Assembly (NCBI RefSeq): GCF_040954835.1
Contig: NC_090712.1
Location: 21,579,784 to 21,643,783, forward strand
Reading direction: 5' to 3'
DNA: 64,000 nt
Origin: Lepisosteus oculatus
Taxonomy: Eukaryota > Chordata > Actinopteri > Semionotiformes > Lepisosteidae
Within the stretch, counting starts at the first letter, position 1, and every line of letters begins with the position of its first letter. This document shows positions 1 through 11,560 of this stretch, one piece after another. The notes beneath the pieces were generated by a model. It did not search any database and was not told where the DNA came from. It saw nothing but the letters and a program-made list of their open reading frames with translations. The translations under genes and the position numbers were made by a program.

Positions 1-1397
1 GCCATTATGCCATTATAATCCAGCTGCGCCACTGTAAAGCAGATAAGGTAGAGAAATGAGAAATCACTCCCTGAATTGGTGGAGAATTTAAAGGAGGCTA
101 CATTGGGTAGAGTGCCATGGGATCTGAAATGCCTAAGTAGTCAAGACCATAATTTAATCTCACCCAAAGTATGGCGATTTTAGAATTGTGTTTCAGAGAA
201 AAGACTCCTACCATCTGGTCCATGCAAAAGTAACTTGATTTTCCTTAGAGGTCTCCCTCTAAGTTATTTTTAAAATGTTATTTTAGAAACCTTGAGGAGT
301 AACCTACTTCCAGTACATTTGCACTTGGAACAAGACAGAACTAGAAAACATGCAAATAATCAAGCATTTGTTGATGCACTAAATCTAGATATCATTTAGT
401 TCTGCACATTCTAAACATGGTTCAAGGAGCAAATCACGTGATCACTCTTCTGTACAAATGGAAGGATGGTTATACTGTATATACAGTATAGTATTTTATA
501 TACAGCATGAACAGGTTATGAATTATTCTTGCCCTTGGTTCTGTGGATGTATTTTGCTTGTATGCCTTTATTAATGACTGATTGCTTGACATGTGTGGTA
601 AGTATGCAAATGCCATTTTATGCCATTTTCTGGGTGTGATTTAGGGAATAAGAAAACAGTAAAGCATGTGTGTGCTTGAAATTTAGAGCTGAAATTGTAT
701 TATCCTGATCACATTCTGTTAGTTTTTTTGTTTAAAAAATAAAAATATTTTTAATTAGAGAAAAATAAAAAGAACTTAGTATATCTCTTTTGAATACGGA
801 GAAAAAAAACACAGGATCAGAAATATAAAATAAAAGTTTGAGCCCACAAAACAGAATTTAGTTTAGGTATGATACAAAAGATATCAATGTAAACAAAGTG
901 TAATATACTGTTATAAAAATAATTATTATGAAATAGTTATATGTGTCTACAGTTTAACTGCTACTGTATATTCCCGCTTTTTTAATGTTGAAAAAGTCAT
1001 TTTGTTGAGTGATACTCCAGACTTCCAAATCATACCCATACTCATGTTGGTTATGCAATGAGCGAGGTCCAGACAACATATCAGAAAGTAATAATCTTAT
1101 TATCAATATTTTAATATCTTTCCTTAAGATTAATGTGGATCGGACATCTTATGAAAGGGTAAAGTGTAGAGAATGAGATATTTAAATGAGCTAATTGATC
1201 ATTGATCATTGCGTTCGTATACTGGCCAGAAGACTCAAATGCTTTCACATGATCTATCAACTAACTGTTCAAATTAATTTAGTTACTGCGGAGTACCTAA
1301 GCAAACTTCACCATGCTTACCCTTTTGTATTGTGAGGTGCAAACCCAGGAGCTTATCTTTAATTTTTTAACATTCTGTGCTCTCCCTCTTTATCTAG
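1..1397 (+). other. col19a1 intron (partial)
   Basis: AT-rich sequence upstream of the first visible col19a1 exon. I see no Gly-X-Y coding stretch on either strand. It contains a 20-bp perfect palindrome at 471-490 and A/T runs. Nothing else could be supported. Confidence 0.6.
471..490. repeat. 20-bp perfect palindrome
   Basis: The sequence tatactgtatatacagtata is its own reverse complement. It is made of two TACTGTA/TACAGTA words, which are unusually frequent in this window. Confidence 0.8.
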
Positions 1398-1475
1398 GGT
1401 ATCGTGGTCAGAAAGGAGAAAGAGGTCAGCCAGGGATTGGACTTCCAGGAGAATCTGGTCCTCCTGGCCCACATG
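1398..1475 (+). CDS. col19a1: col19a1 penultimate coding exon
   Basis: This 78-nt exon is preceded by a tatctag acceptor and followed by a gtaag donor at 1476. It reads YRGQKGERGQPGIGLPGESG and continues to GPH, with a split Gly codon at each end (phase 1 in, phase 1 out). It contains one Gly-X imperfection. The frame has no stops and joins directly to the 4195 exon. Confidence 0.9.
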
Positions 1476-2820
1476 GTAAGCAGTGACAGCTTCTCAAGAG
1501 TCATCAAGCACACTGTCTCTAGTCCTGTTGAACATAAGGTTACATAATGTTGATACACCAGCAAAAAATGTTTTAGGGTTCCTATGTGGAGTTGAGAGAC
1601 AGTCAGAAAGATTGAAGGAGAAGGATAATCAAGTTCAACGATCCGAAACGTCAGGCAAAGTCTTGGTCGAAAACAATATCCAAAAGTCAAAACCAAAGAT
1701 GTAGTAGGAGGTGAGAAAGCGAGGTTACGAAGGCAAAGTAGGAGCTCTCAAGAGGAGAAACTAATACTGAGCACAGAGCGCTGTGAAGGGAGGGCTTAAG
1801 TATGCAGTGAACTGCTGATGATATCATGAAGAACAGCAAGAGGTGATTAGTTAACTCGTGGGTCCTCAACCTTTTTGCTCTTCTCCTTTGCTGGTGTCCA
1901 ACTGGTGTGGTGTTGGCCCCTTAACTCTCTCCCCCCAAATGTCCCCCAGACATTCATATTCAGTTCATCAAGTTCAATTTAATTTTGAGTCTTGCATGTT
2001 TCTTATTCTTATTTCTCTTAGTGCTTTTATCAGTTAGCCATTCTGCCTGTTCATCGATAAACAAGTTAATCACTCCTGCTTCCTGTTGTACTTCTGTGTT
2101 GGTGTAGATGACTTCAGGCTACACTTTATGGGTTGGTGTAGCATCTCCCGCTGCCCACAACAGAAATCCTGTCTCTGTGTATCTAGAATTTGCTGTCTCT
2201 CTGAGCTGAATTGCATTTCATTGCCTGTATCATAGGCAGTTCTCATTGAGGCTACACTACATGATAGGGCCAGCAGCCATATCACCCAGCAACTCACAAC
2301 TGGCAACCCACTGAAGCTAAGCAGGTGTGAGCCTGGTCAGTACCTGGATGGGAGACCTCCTGGGAAAAACTAAGGTTGCTGCTGGAAGAGGTGTTAGTGG
2401 GGCCAGCAGGGGGCGCTCACCCTGCGGTCCATGTGGGTCCTAATGCCCCAGTATACTGCTGGGGACACTATACTGTAAACAGGCGCCATCCTTCGGATGA
2501 GACGTAAAACCGAGTTCCTGACTCTCTGTGGTCATTATAAATCCCAGGGCGTTTCTCGAAAAGCGTAGAGGTGTACCCCAGCGTCCTGGCCAAATTTCCC
2601 ATCGGCCTTTATCAATCATGGCCTCCTAACAATCCCCCTTTATGAATTGGCTTCATTACTCTGCTCTCCTCCCCACTGATAGCTGATGTGATGTGAGCGT
2701 TCTGGCACACTATGGCTGCCGTCGCATCATCCAGGTGGATGCTGCACATTGGTGGTGGTGGAGGGGAATCCCCATAACCTGTAGTGGAGTGTCCTGAAAA
2801 GCATTATATAAGTGTAAGCA

Positions 2821-2877
<57 letters not shown>

Positions 2878-4322
2878 CATTTTCTGAATACTGTTCCTCT
2901 GAATCCTTGTACAAGAGATTTGACCCACTTTATATTCATCATCTGTTTGCATTATTTCTAATTTGACCAAATTGCTGAAATGTAATTGTTAAACAAAAGT
3001 TTGGAGGTTGTATTTTTTTAGGTCTAAATATTTTGCCTTCTGAGCACCTCTTGTAACCATTTTTCATACCCTTAGCCCTCCACTTCATCTTCACCCTTGC
3101 ACCTGCCTCCCTAGTTCATTCTTTACAATTCAATTTATGTAGTTACTGTTGATTTTCTGTCTGAATAAAAATATTTTTTGTCATGTTTTTTTCTAGTTTT
3201 GTGTCAGGTGGTTGTGCAGTGTGATTGATTGCCAAGCTGTAGCTGACATGAAGTACTGAACACATCTGTATAAAAAATAATCTAGTGAGAAATAATGTTC
3301 TAAGTGTTTAAAGACTAGATTTTTTACAAATTTCAACAAATTAAAATTAATCCTAGACCTGCAGAAAAAACTGAAAATATTCTTTCAGTGCATACTAGGT
3401 AAATGAGAATCTTGTTTGCCTGTTGAATTAAACATCATACACCTCCCTACCACTGGCAAGACTATTGAGAGATCAGGAGTTTAAAGATTTTTTTACCTGG
3501 ATCCACTCCCCAGAAACAAAGAGAACCCTTTCTCCCCAAGACTGGCAGGGTGTAAAATCAAACTATCAGATCTTTGATTTTGTCTATTAATATTTTTTTA
3601 GAAGTGGCAAGAATATATGCAATTTAGGTAGCTTTTGCTTTCCAGCTACCTGTTCCTGGGGCATTGTTGTAAGTACGGTAAATTATCTCACCGTCAAAGT
3701 ATATGAACAATTACATATTTGATGTTACTGCATATTCTGTGAAAGCTGTTTCTGGGATAGAAGATTAATGTCTATTCTGTGTTGAAATAAAGTGTGTCAA
3801 TTCAACTATACTGAATGTAATAGCAAAATCACATTGGAGCTCAGACCAGGATATACAAGAAGCAGTTCCTAAGTATGGAGTAATCAGGATAGGTTCATCA
3901 TTATATAAAATGACAGACTGCTTGATGAATCTTCATCTTGTGTGTCTTTTCATATTTCTTTGTCAAATTTCATTTATTCTGAAAAGTACAGCAACATATC
4001 TATAAGTCTATTTAATACCAGTGTATGAGGATTCGGTAAAACTGATTGCAATTGTAATAGATAAATGAAAATGAAAGAGTTTGATCCTCTTCATATCACT
4101 GTGGCGAGACTTGTGTGGGATGCCAGGGTACTTTCTGAGCAACGTGGTGACTGTGGCTTGTGTGCACTGAGAAACACACCCCTCTCTTCTCTAGGTTTGC
4201 CTGGAACAGGTCAGCCAGGACCTCCAGGATTACCTGGCCCCGCTGGCCCTCCAGGTCCCCAGGGAAGATGTGACCCTAGCGATTGTTACTATTCCTTATC
4301 CAGTTCCCGGCGGAGCGGCTAG
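1398..4322 (+). CDS. col19a1: Collagen type XIX alpha-1, 3' end of gene (two last coding exons)
   Basis: The C-terminal end of a FACIT collagen, an extracellular matrix protein of basement-membrane zones. Two exons are visible, 1398-1475 and 4195-4322; upstream exons lie outside the window. Joined, they read as Gly-X-Y triplets with a Gly-Ile imperfection (GQPGIGLPG), then a short non-collagenous tail, RCDPSDCYYSLSSSRRSG, and a TAG stop at 4320-4322. The tail has the length and DC-Y pattern of the roughly 19-residue NC1 peptide of type XIX collagen as I remember it (NPEDCLYP...). Phases agree: exon 1398-1475 ends in phase 1 and 4195 opens with GT, completing a Gly codon. The tail-to-tail position beside col9a1 matches the human COL19A1-COL9A1 pair and supports the name over other FACIT collagens. 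The identity rests on the tail motif and synteny; a search was not possible. Confidence 0.88.
2262..2820 (+). mobile_element. 5S-rRNA-derived SINE (SINE3-like), copy 1
   Basis: A retroposon in the last col19a1 intron whose 5' part resembles 5S rRNA. It has the A-box-like stretch AAGCTAAGCAGG at 2314-2325 and the C-box-like TGGATGGGAGACC at 2345-2357, both parts of the internal Pol III promoter of 5S genes. An unrelated body and a 3' tail ending in gtgtaagcaatt follow, then an ATT microsatellite. Copy 2 lies in the opposite orientation near 35.87-36.44 kb, and a third partial copy ends near 20.69 kb. 5S-derived SINEs (SINE3) are known in zebrafish and other fishes; the exact family here is not identified. 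Confidence 0.85.
2403..2415 (+). promoter_or_regulatory. CTCF-like core motif inside 5S-SINE
   Basis: CCAGCAGGGGGCG fits the vertebrate CTCF core CCASYAGRKGGCR at every position. It lies inside the SINE. The corresponding place in copy 2 (about 36.3 kb) is mutated. Binding is not shown by sequence alone. Confidence 0.45.
2821..2876. repeat. (ATT)n microsatellite
   Basis: About 19 uninterrupted ATT units directly after the 3' end of the 5S-derived SINE. It probably grew from the short A/T-rich tail of the element, since the other copies end in shorter ATT runs. Confidence 0.95.
4195..4322 (+). CDS. col19a1: col19a1 terminal coding exon with NC1 tail
   Basis: The acceptor is ctcttctctag, followed by GT completing a Gly codon. 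It reads [20 protein letters not shown], then PQG, then the cysteine-containing tail RCDPSDCYYSLSSSRRSG and TAG. The two cysteines, four residues apart at the triple-helix end, are typical of FACIT chain ends. A further imperfection (GTGQPG) sits near the start. Confidence 0.9.
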
Positions 4323-6386
4323 GAGGCAAGTGGAGCTGCCCTGATTATTTAATGATCAATGAGCACTGAGGCACCGCAGCCCGGAGGCACTGTTACAGAG
4401 GTCCTCTTCATTATCTTTAGAGTTTAAGTAATGTGTTTGTGTAACATTGGAGCTGAGGTCAGAAAGTTATTTTTAGAAATAATGAAGTTATAAAACGTGT
4501 TTATATTCTTATTGTGTTTCTTACTGTAGTTCTTCTTGAAACCCTTTTGCCCCCAGAATGCATTCCATGCATGAGTGTGTACATTACAAAACAGACATTT
4601 GAGAAGAAATTTGGTGTAAGAGCTAATTAGCTTTCATTGGTAATGTCTTAATTTTAACCACCTTAACCTGCAGGGTCAGCCTGCCTCTTTTTCTGTTTTT
4701 TTTTCCAATGTTTTCAAAGGGCAAAAGGTCTAAGCTAAGGCGCGTTGAATAATTTAAATTTTCTCTGTACTTTGCACAAGACTTAGAGCTGCAAAAAAAG
4801 TAAAGCAATTTAAAATGTTAGCTGTGCAGAGAGAGTAATATAGTTTGTAATGCCTTAATTGAACTGCTCTGAAGCTGTTCTGCCTGAAAAGAAAGCTTGA
4901 GAAATTCTTGGTGTAAATATTTTGACATTGTTTATTCGGGATTGGAGCACTGTTCCAGACAGCCTTGACGCTTGGAAACTGTATGCATTCATTTCATCAC
5001 TTGCTGGACAGGAGTATTGCATGGCATTACAAGCTCTACAGTATATATTTGTGCTTGTAGTATATAATAGACCATAAACACTAGGGAGACCTGTTGTGTA
5101 GTCACTCAGTGTAAAAATATGTTTTTCAATTACTCTGTACCCAAATAAGAGTAGACATCATTGGTGTGGCTCTTGTTGTGCTCATAGGTAAATCTCACTA
5201 CAATGACATTACAGTACATTACTGATTGTTTGTATAAGGACTGTACATACTACCGTTATACTGGTGCTATATGTATATTTTGATATTTCTGATTGAAAAA
5301 GATGAAAATCCTATGGGTAATCATTTACAGTTTCATTTTTTTTCTTCCATTTGAATAATGTACTTGAAACTTGTTGTATGATTATTGAAAAAAGAAGTTG
5401 AGGAAGGTATCTTTAGTTTTTTAAACAACATAAATGGTACATTTAATTATTTTTTGCATTATCACACATACATGTTTGACAAGATAATATTTGCTCACTA
5501 GTCTTAAGGTTGGAATTACCTTTTTTTCCACCAACTTTCCCTGAAATGGAATTGTGTAAAACTTGGACTGATGGGAGATGATAAAGATATTTTAGTTCAA
5601 ATATTATACAATTTTATTGAATTCATTAAATACATTGAATCTTTCAAATGTTAGAAATGACTAATTAAATGTTTTAACTGCAACTCTTTAAAGTGAATAA
5701 GCAACCAGCCATAGATGTAAATTTGTTTAATCTGATAATGACAGGAGCTTTTTGCTATTTTCAATGCTTTAACATGGAAACGCCTTAAGCCCAGTGCTGT
5801 ATTCTTTCATTTTAAGAGGTCTGTTAAAATTGAAAAACCTTTGTTTTGTTTGTGTTAAGTCTAGAAAGTTATTGAAGTGCAACCAATTGATATTTCCAGA
5901 TGTTCAGAATATTCATTTGGTGCAATTTCAGTGTGATTGATTTCTTTTTGGAGCAACACTCTTATGACTTTCTCATTATATTAAATTTTAAATACTATAA
6001 CTGTATCTGTGAAAATTTCCTGAAAACTATAACATACTGTAGCTTTGGGTTTGTTTGTTTGAAGTTTAGATACACTGCATTTGTTAGCTGGTGAATCGCC
6101 ATGGTTTGCAGATTACTGTACACTATGGGAAGTAATTTGCACTTTGTAGTTTACTTGGTCATAAAAAAGAAAGGGGCACTATCTTTTGTTTAATATACGT
6201 GCAAGCTATTTATTGTTACTTCTTCATATGTTCAGTAGTAATACATGTAAATGAAGTACAATCAAGGCCTAACAGGGAGAACATTTTCAATGTTTAAAGG
6301 AATAACAAAACTTTACCCTAGTTTTACGTCACCACAGTGATAAGATGAAAACTACTATTTATATAATTTAGAATGTTTAGATGATG

Positions 6387-7058
6387 CAGGGGGTGGACAA
6401 AAAAGTGAAACCACCAAGAAAAATATGAATATTTTATGAATATATTATGAACTCATAAGGATTTGGGTTGCCCTTGCCCTTTAGAACAGCTTCAATTCAT
6501 CTTGGAATATTGTAATACAAGTCTTGCACTGTTTCTAGTGAGATATTGGGTCATATCGGGCAGAGTGGTTATCGGACCCAAACAAGATGGTGCCTATACT
6601 GTAATTAATCCACCACCATGTTTAACAGTTGGGAACAAGCAGTGTCAGTTGAAGGCTTCATTTGGGTTTCGCCAAACACAAACCCATCCAGATGTAGGAA
6701 AAAGAGTAAAGACAACTCATCAGACCATGGTAATTTCTTCCACTACTCAAAAGTCCAGGTTTCTTTACAGCTCATTAGTGCTGCTGACAACTATCCTCTT
6801 AAGATTCCGTTTTTTCCCTGTCGGTGAGCTTTGACTTGCAACCACTATTCCTCCTCTTTCCTAGTGCTGTTTTCACTTCATGTTTGGTGTGTGATGGCAT
6901 CATGTTTGACACTGTTCCCGTTGACAATTTAAATGATTTTGCCATTTATGTGACTGACACAGTCACAAATTTCAAAGTCATAGATTTAATTTAGTTACTT
7001 CATAATACAAGTCATTTTGTGCTACTGTAGGTGTTTCTATTCTTTTGTTCATCCCCTG
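6387..7058. mobile_element. Non-autonomous DNA transposon with about 30-bp terminal inverted repeats
   Basis: The left end reads caggggg tggacaaaaaagtg and the right end, reverse-complemented, reads caggggatgaacaaaagaat, so about 30 bp match imperfectly in opposite orientation. The ends resemble the widespread fish motif of the form GTGGACAAAATAATGGAAACACC. The interior has no intact transposase; the longest open frame (6463-6834) shows no recognisable domain. I could not define a target-site duplication. Confidence 0.6.
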
Positions 7059-8508
7059 TACATTTACCCCCAAAAAGTGTGAAAGGAGGTAGAGAGTTTT
7101 AATTTACAAACATACTTTTACTGCATCCTTTTCAATTGCTTTAATCAGAACATTGTACAGTTCACAGGTCACCTGTCACTACTGGTTTTCTTTTCACAAA
7201 TAAGGAATCCCAATTCTTGGGAATTTTACTGTAAGACAGACAATATATAATATGATTGCAAAAAGGATAATTTCAATAGCTGATTACAAATTGTCCCGAA
7301 AACTATATATTTTGCAAAAGAAGTCGCAGCCTTTTGTCCAAAGGGGATTTTTATGAGATCACAGTGTTGCTACTGTTCTCTTTTGTATCATCTTCATAGT
7401 TTCACAAACAAACCCAAAATGTTGCCAGAAAAGGACCTCTTGTGGTCAGTTTTAAGCAGTAGCCTTTGTATTTAATATCATACTTAAAATCATTACTTAT
7501 GCTGGAAAATACATAACTGAATGCTCTCTGAATCCCTGTAAGTGACAGATTATGTCATGACAATGTTCAAAGATGTTCTTTGTTAAGTCATAGATTCAGA
7601 TTTTGCATCTTTTTTGCATGCAGTAAAACAGAGTGGAAGCTAAGATTTTCCCTCAAACGGCTGGTGCTGCTGTCTTTATTAACAGACTGGATCTTTCTCT
7701 TGTGGGCAGCACTCTAAGCAGCCTGTTCTGATTTGTTGTAGGAATTGTTTGACTGAGTGATACACTTTGACAATACAGACTGAATTGGTTTAGCAAAGGC
7801 CTTTATTTCATACAAGATTTTTAGTCCATATTTATGGATTCTTTGTGACCTGTGTGATGTAAGTGATGATTGTTAAGGGTGTTTAGTTTTAACACGGATA
7901 TTTAAAAACATGTTATTGAAACAGCAACAGTTTTAAGAACATTAACAAAGCTAAGGAAATTAAATGACTGTGCTGGAATATCTACAGTATTCTGATTCAT
8001 GCAACATCTGTACTATTTTTGAAGCTTCAAGATCATTCTGCAGAACATGGATTACTAATCTGCTGGCTCTGAATTACAGTATTTGTTGTTTATCACTTTC
8101 AAAATCCTCTTTTCTGGATATGGATATAAAGAGTTAAATAAGACCTTGGATATTCCACATAACAGGAAGTCATTATATGAAACAAAAATATTGTATTTAT
8201 GTTTGAGTATGTAATAGTGGTATAGCATTTTTTATCTCAGATGTGCAAAGTTTAATTTATTATTAAAGCACATGCCATTATAGCTGTTCATGCTGTCCAG
8301 TATGAAATGTCTTTGTATGTTTTTCTGTCATACTTCATTAACAGAATGACATTTAAGATGACAACCCTTTTAGATAAAGAATGTAATACAAAAGAGATAC
8401 TGAATTGTTTGCCTATCTTCAATTATTCATTATCCTCCATTGATGGTGATATATGTAGTACCACATAATGAGTGGTTTAATTAAGAATAATTACCCCTGT
8501 GACCCCAC

Positions 8509-8514
8509 AATAAA
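8509..8514 (+). terminator. Candidate poly(A) signal, col19a1
   Basis: AATAAA on the plus strand, about 4.2 kb after the col19a1 stop. One of three candidates. Confidence 0.25.
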
Positions 8515-10099
8515 AAGTCTCATGTAATGTATTAACTGTAAACATGAGCATTACAGCTTAATTCATAGCAAGACTTTGAGTGTTTTATTTTGCAAGATCT
8601 CATGCTCTGAATCCTGCTTGTGTTATCAGTTAATCTATGTTCTGCCAAGAACACCCAAACAAGATTCCTGTAATGTAAGACTAGAATCTGAAATATATTC
8701 AGCTTTTGCACTGCAAGTTAATGAATACTGTTTGATCAGAAAAAAACTAATTTCCTGAGTGTTGCTGTTCTGAGAAGTGCCTCAAAATTTTGACGATGTC
8801 AATTTTGAAATCCATTGTATATTTAAGCATTTCTTTCTTAAATTAAATTCAGATAATGTTTTATATCATTTTTATGCTTCACAACTTCAAAATTGCCAAT
8901 CACTGATCAACTTGCCTTGTAGGTCCTGCACATTCTCTTAAAATCCATGAGTCATGATACTATTTCCTGTCTCACACAAAGAGCCTCACTGCCTCCACAG
9001 TAGTGTCACTTACAACACTGTCATTTCACAGTTCCAAGGCACAGGGGTTGCTGCTCCTGCAATGTCAGTGTTACGTGTGACCTGTTAAATGCTCTGTTGT
9101 ATAGATGGGTGCAACTGTAACTCGCTTTGAATAAAGCCAGCCGATTCACACCAGCCAAATCACTAACTACAGTTCACTCAAGGCCACCCACAGCACTAGT
9201 GTCACCCAACCAGTTGTACTCTGACATGTATCACAGCCAGGACTCAGACCACGTGTGTCTGGACAAGCTATTTCAAAAGCATTTTGAGAATATTGAGAAT
9301 ATCTATCAAAACAATCATAATATTTGACTGGGATCATAATGTATTCAAAGGGATGAAAGCATGATGGTTAAAAGCTGCAGAAGAAGTGTCCTGTAGTGAG
9401 TGAATCAAGAATGGGGCTCATCCAGCTCGTGGTCTGAATCTTGGCTACGACGATGTCCTTATCATCTCACCTTCTTTCAGTATTGTGTTTGCTCTGGACT
9501 CGTCATTGTGCTGATGTTGAGGGAAGTGTTTGCATATTTTGACTATGCCAAACAACCATGATTATGATAGTACATCAAATACAATGCTGTTGCTTGCTCA
9601 TTTTAAACTTTAAGATGCTTTCAGTGTTATCATTTTTGTTTCACATTTTAGCCTTTTGTTGGCAAAGTTTATTGTAACTCCAAAAAACAGGATTTTAAGG
9701 CCTGTATATTTTTCCTCACTTTTACATAAACTGTATTAAAAAAAGTTATATTTTTTGTTAATCACATAACACGTATGTACTGTTTGCTCAACATGCATAT
9801 TGAGATGTTGGTCGGAAAAGTGTATTATTGATCTACCTCAATGGAGGATTCTTTTATTTTAAGCTATAACTGAAGTATTTTATAATAACATTTTATTTAT
9901 ATAACTTTACAGATACATTAACATGCATTTCATTTACACTGTGATTTTAGTCCATTGTGACAGTTGATTTAAAGCTTATGGTAAACTTTATGCAATGAAA
10001 GCTGAGGTTCATTTGAAAAGTATGCAACTGTTCTTATGTTCACTTTTTATTTATTTGTTTTTATGACATGTATTCATTTTACAGCCATGGTTGAACACA

Positions 10100-10105
10100 A
10101 ATAAA
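10100..10105 (+). terminator. Candidate distal poly(A) signal, col19a1
   Basis: AATAAA on the plus strand and the last good candidate before the convergent col9a1 3' end. Using it would leave under 1 kb between the two genes. Confidence 0.3.
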
Positions 10106-10970
10106 TTAAACATGATCCAATACACAACATGTGCATTGATGAGTTTTCTTTAGTAATATGTCCATGATGGTAACGGTCTAAATGGCTATATATCAGTCAA
10201 GAGTAACCAAACCAAACAGAGTGGAATATTAAGTTTTACTTTTAATTATTGATTTGATATGATTACATATCCCCATGACAACCACACATTTTTTCTGAAG
10301 TAGCAACTCTGTCTTCAGGGATCTTGAAAGAATACAAAGTAAAATGCTGATTATGGTTCTCCGTTTAGAAATCCCATGTAATTTGTGGGACTTGGTTCTG
10401 ACAGTTTAAGAATCGCCGAAACAAAGTTAGGGCAAAGTTAAAATGTACACACATCCACAGCTGCCTACCTTTATTATGAATGTGCCATTCATACAAAGAC
10501 ATGCAAAACTTTATTAACATTTGTGTTTATTGTTTCTGCTTTTGTACAGCCATAAATGTTTCGTTAGACCTTTGTATAATAAATAATATCATTATAAAAC
10601 TTAACTTCTGGATAATTCCTAAACATATCTGATAAAAGTGGATTACTGTATTCCCAGCATGCTAGTGCCACACAGGACTCTGAACAGAGGCTGACATTTT
10701 CCGATGAGCTGCTAAGAAAAGATGTTAAAGAAAATAACCACTGAACCTTAAGAAAGTCATTTGGCATTAAATGTAATTGGAATAGATCCAGAAATCACAA
10801 ATTTACAGAGATTCCCATACATCTGTGTTGCTCATTTTCCGTTTTACATGGGTAGTCTGCATTTCATTTCTGTACAGAGTAATAATGCTGTCAGGTCTCT
10901 GGTTGTTAGCTGTAGTATACAATATGGTACATACACATGACAAAATGAAATTCACTTTGTCTAAAAAGAA
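10106..10970. other. Intergenic gap between convergent collagen genes
   Basis: No coding exon or repeat recognised. Further TTTATT words near 10471 and 10511 could be alternative col9a1 poly(A) signals on the minus strand. Confidence 0.5.
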
Positions 10971-10991
10971 TTCAGTTTGCTTCTAGGGACC

Positions 10992-10997
10992 TTTATT
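10992..10997 (-). terminator. col9a1: Likely poly(A) signal of col9a1
   Basis: TTTATT on the plus strand, that is AATAAA on the coding strand, 367 nt beyond the stop codon. It is the first such hexamer downstream of the stop and would give a short 3' UTR ending near 10,970. Confidence 0.55.
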
Positions 10998-11363
10998 ATA
11001 CAGTACACAGAAGGCAAAAATTACAGCTGAGGTAAGTCATATTTCTTCTTTGGTATTTCACTAATAACTGACTGCACATTTTAGCATAGGGTCCACACAA
11101 GCACTGGAAACGGGGGCATTCTCAGAACTGAAATTTAAATTATTGGGATCATTTTGTAAAAAAAATGTTTTGAAAGTAAAAAAAAATCAACGCTTATGGA
11201 GTACCATCACATTAAAGGAAGAAATTTAAGTGTTAAGAAATATTACAGTGTTAAAGACGGGCTGTTTGTCTTTGTGAAATCCGTGTGGGAGAGCTCTCTG
11301 TCTCTCTTTCAGTTCTCGGGACCGTACTGCAGGTCGGCCGCAGCCGTCGGCTCAGGGACCAGC

Positions 11364-11560
11364 TCAGGGTCCCTTCATGTTGGAGTCCTTCAGAGACTGT
11401 GGTGCCGCAATGGCTTGCAGGTTGCAGGCTGATGGGTCGCAGTAGCCGTTGGGACCAGCAGGACCGGGAGGCCCAGGAATGCCAGGCTGTCCAGGTAGCC
11501 CGGGTGGACCCCTCTCGCCATCACGCCCGTCCCGGCCGTAGCCGGGTCTCCCCGGCTCAC
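11364..11560 (-). CDS. col9a1: col9a1 exon 38: end of COL1 and NC1, stop codon
   Basis: This 197-nt coding part follows acceptor ctggttgcag. It reads [20 protein letters not shown], further triplets, then NC1 beginning [16 protein letters not shown] and ending DSNMKGP before a TGA at 11364-11366. The two cysteines in CDPSAC match the FCEPASC pattern of human NC1, which takes part in interchain disulfides. The region [15 protein letters not shown] parallels human. Confidence 0.95.

Larger units (their letters stand above)
4323..10105 (+). other. col19a1: Probable long 3' UTR and downstream DNA of col19a1
   Basis: AT-rich sequence with no Gly-X-Y or other convincing coding stretch. AATAAA hexamers on the plus strand occur at 8509-8514, 9130-9135 and 10100-10105, so the transcript could end at any of these. 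Human COL19A1 also has a long 3' UTR. A DNA transposon occupies 6387-7058. The UTR end is inferred; transcript data would be needed to place it. Confidence 0.45.

Noticed and set aside
2268..2370. Functional 5S rRNA gene
   Set aside because: Only parts of 5S rRNA are conserved, the 5' half is diverged and the body continues into SINE sequence, so it is a retroposon head.
2710..2970. Open frames with long runs of Asn, Ile or Tyr
   Set aside because: Translations of the ATT microsatellite.
6463..6834. 123-residue plus-strand frame as a gene
   Set aside because: It lies wholly inside a non-autonomous transposon and has no recognisable domain.
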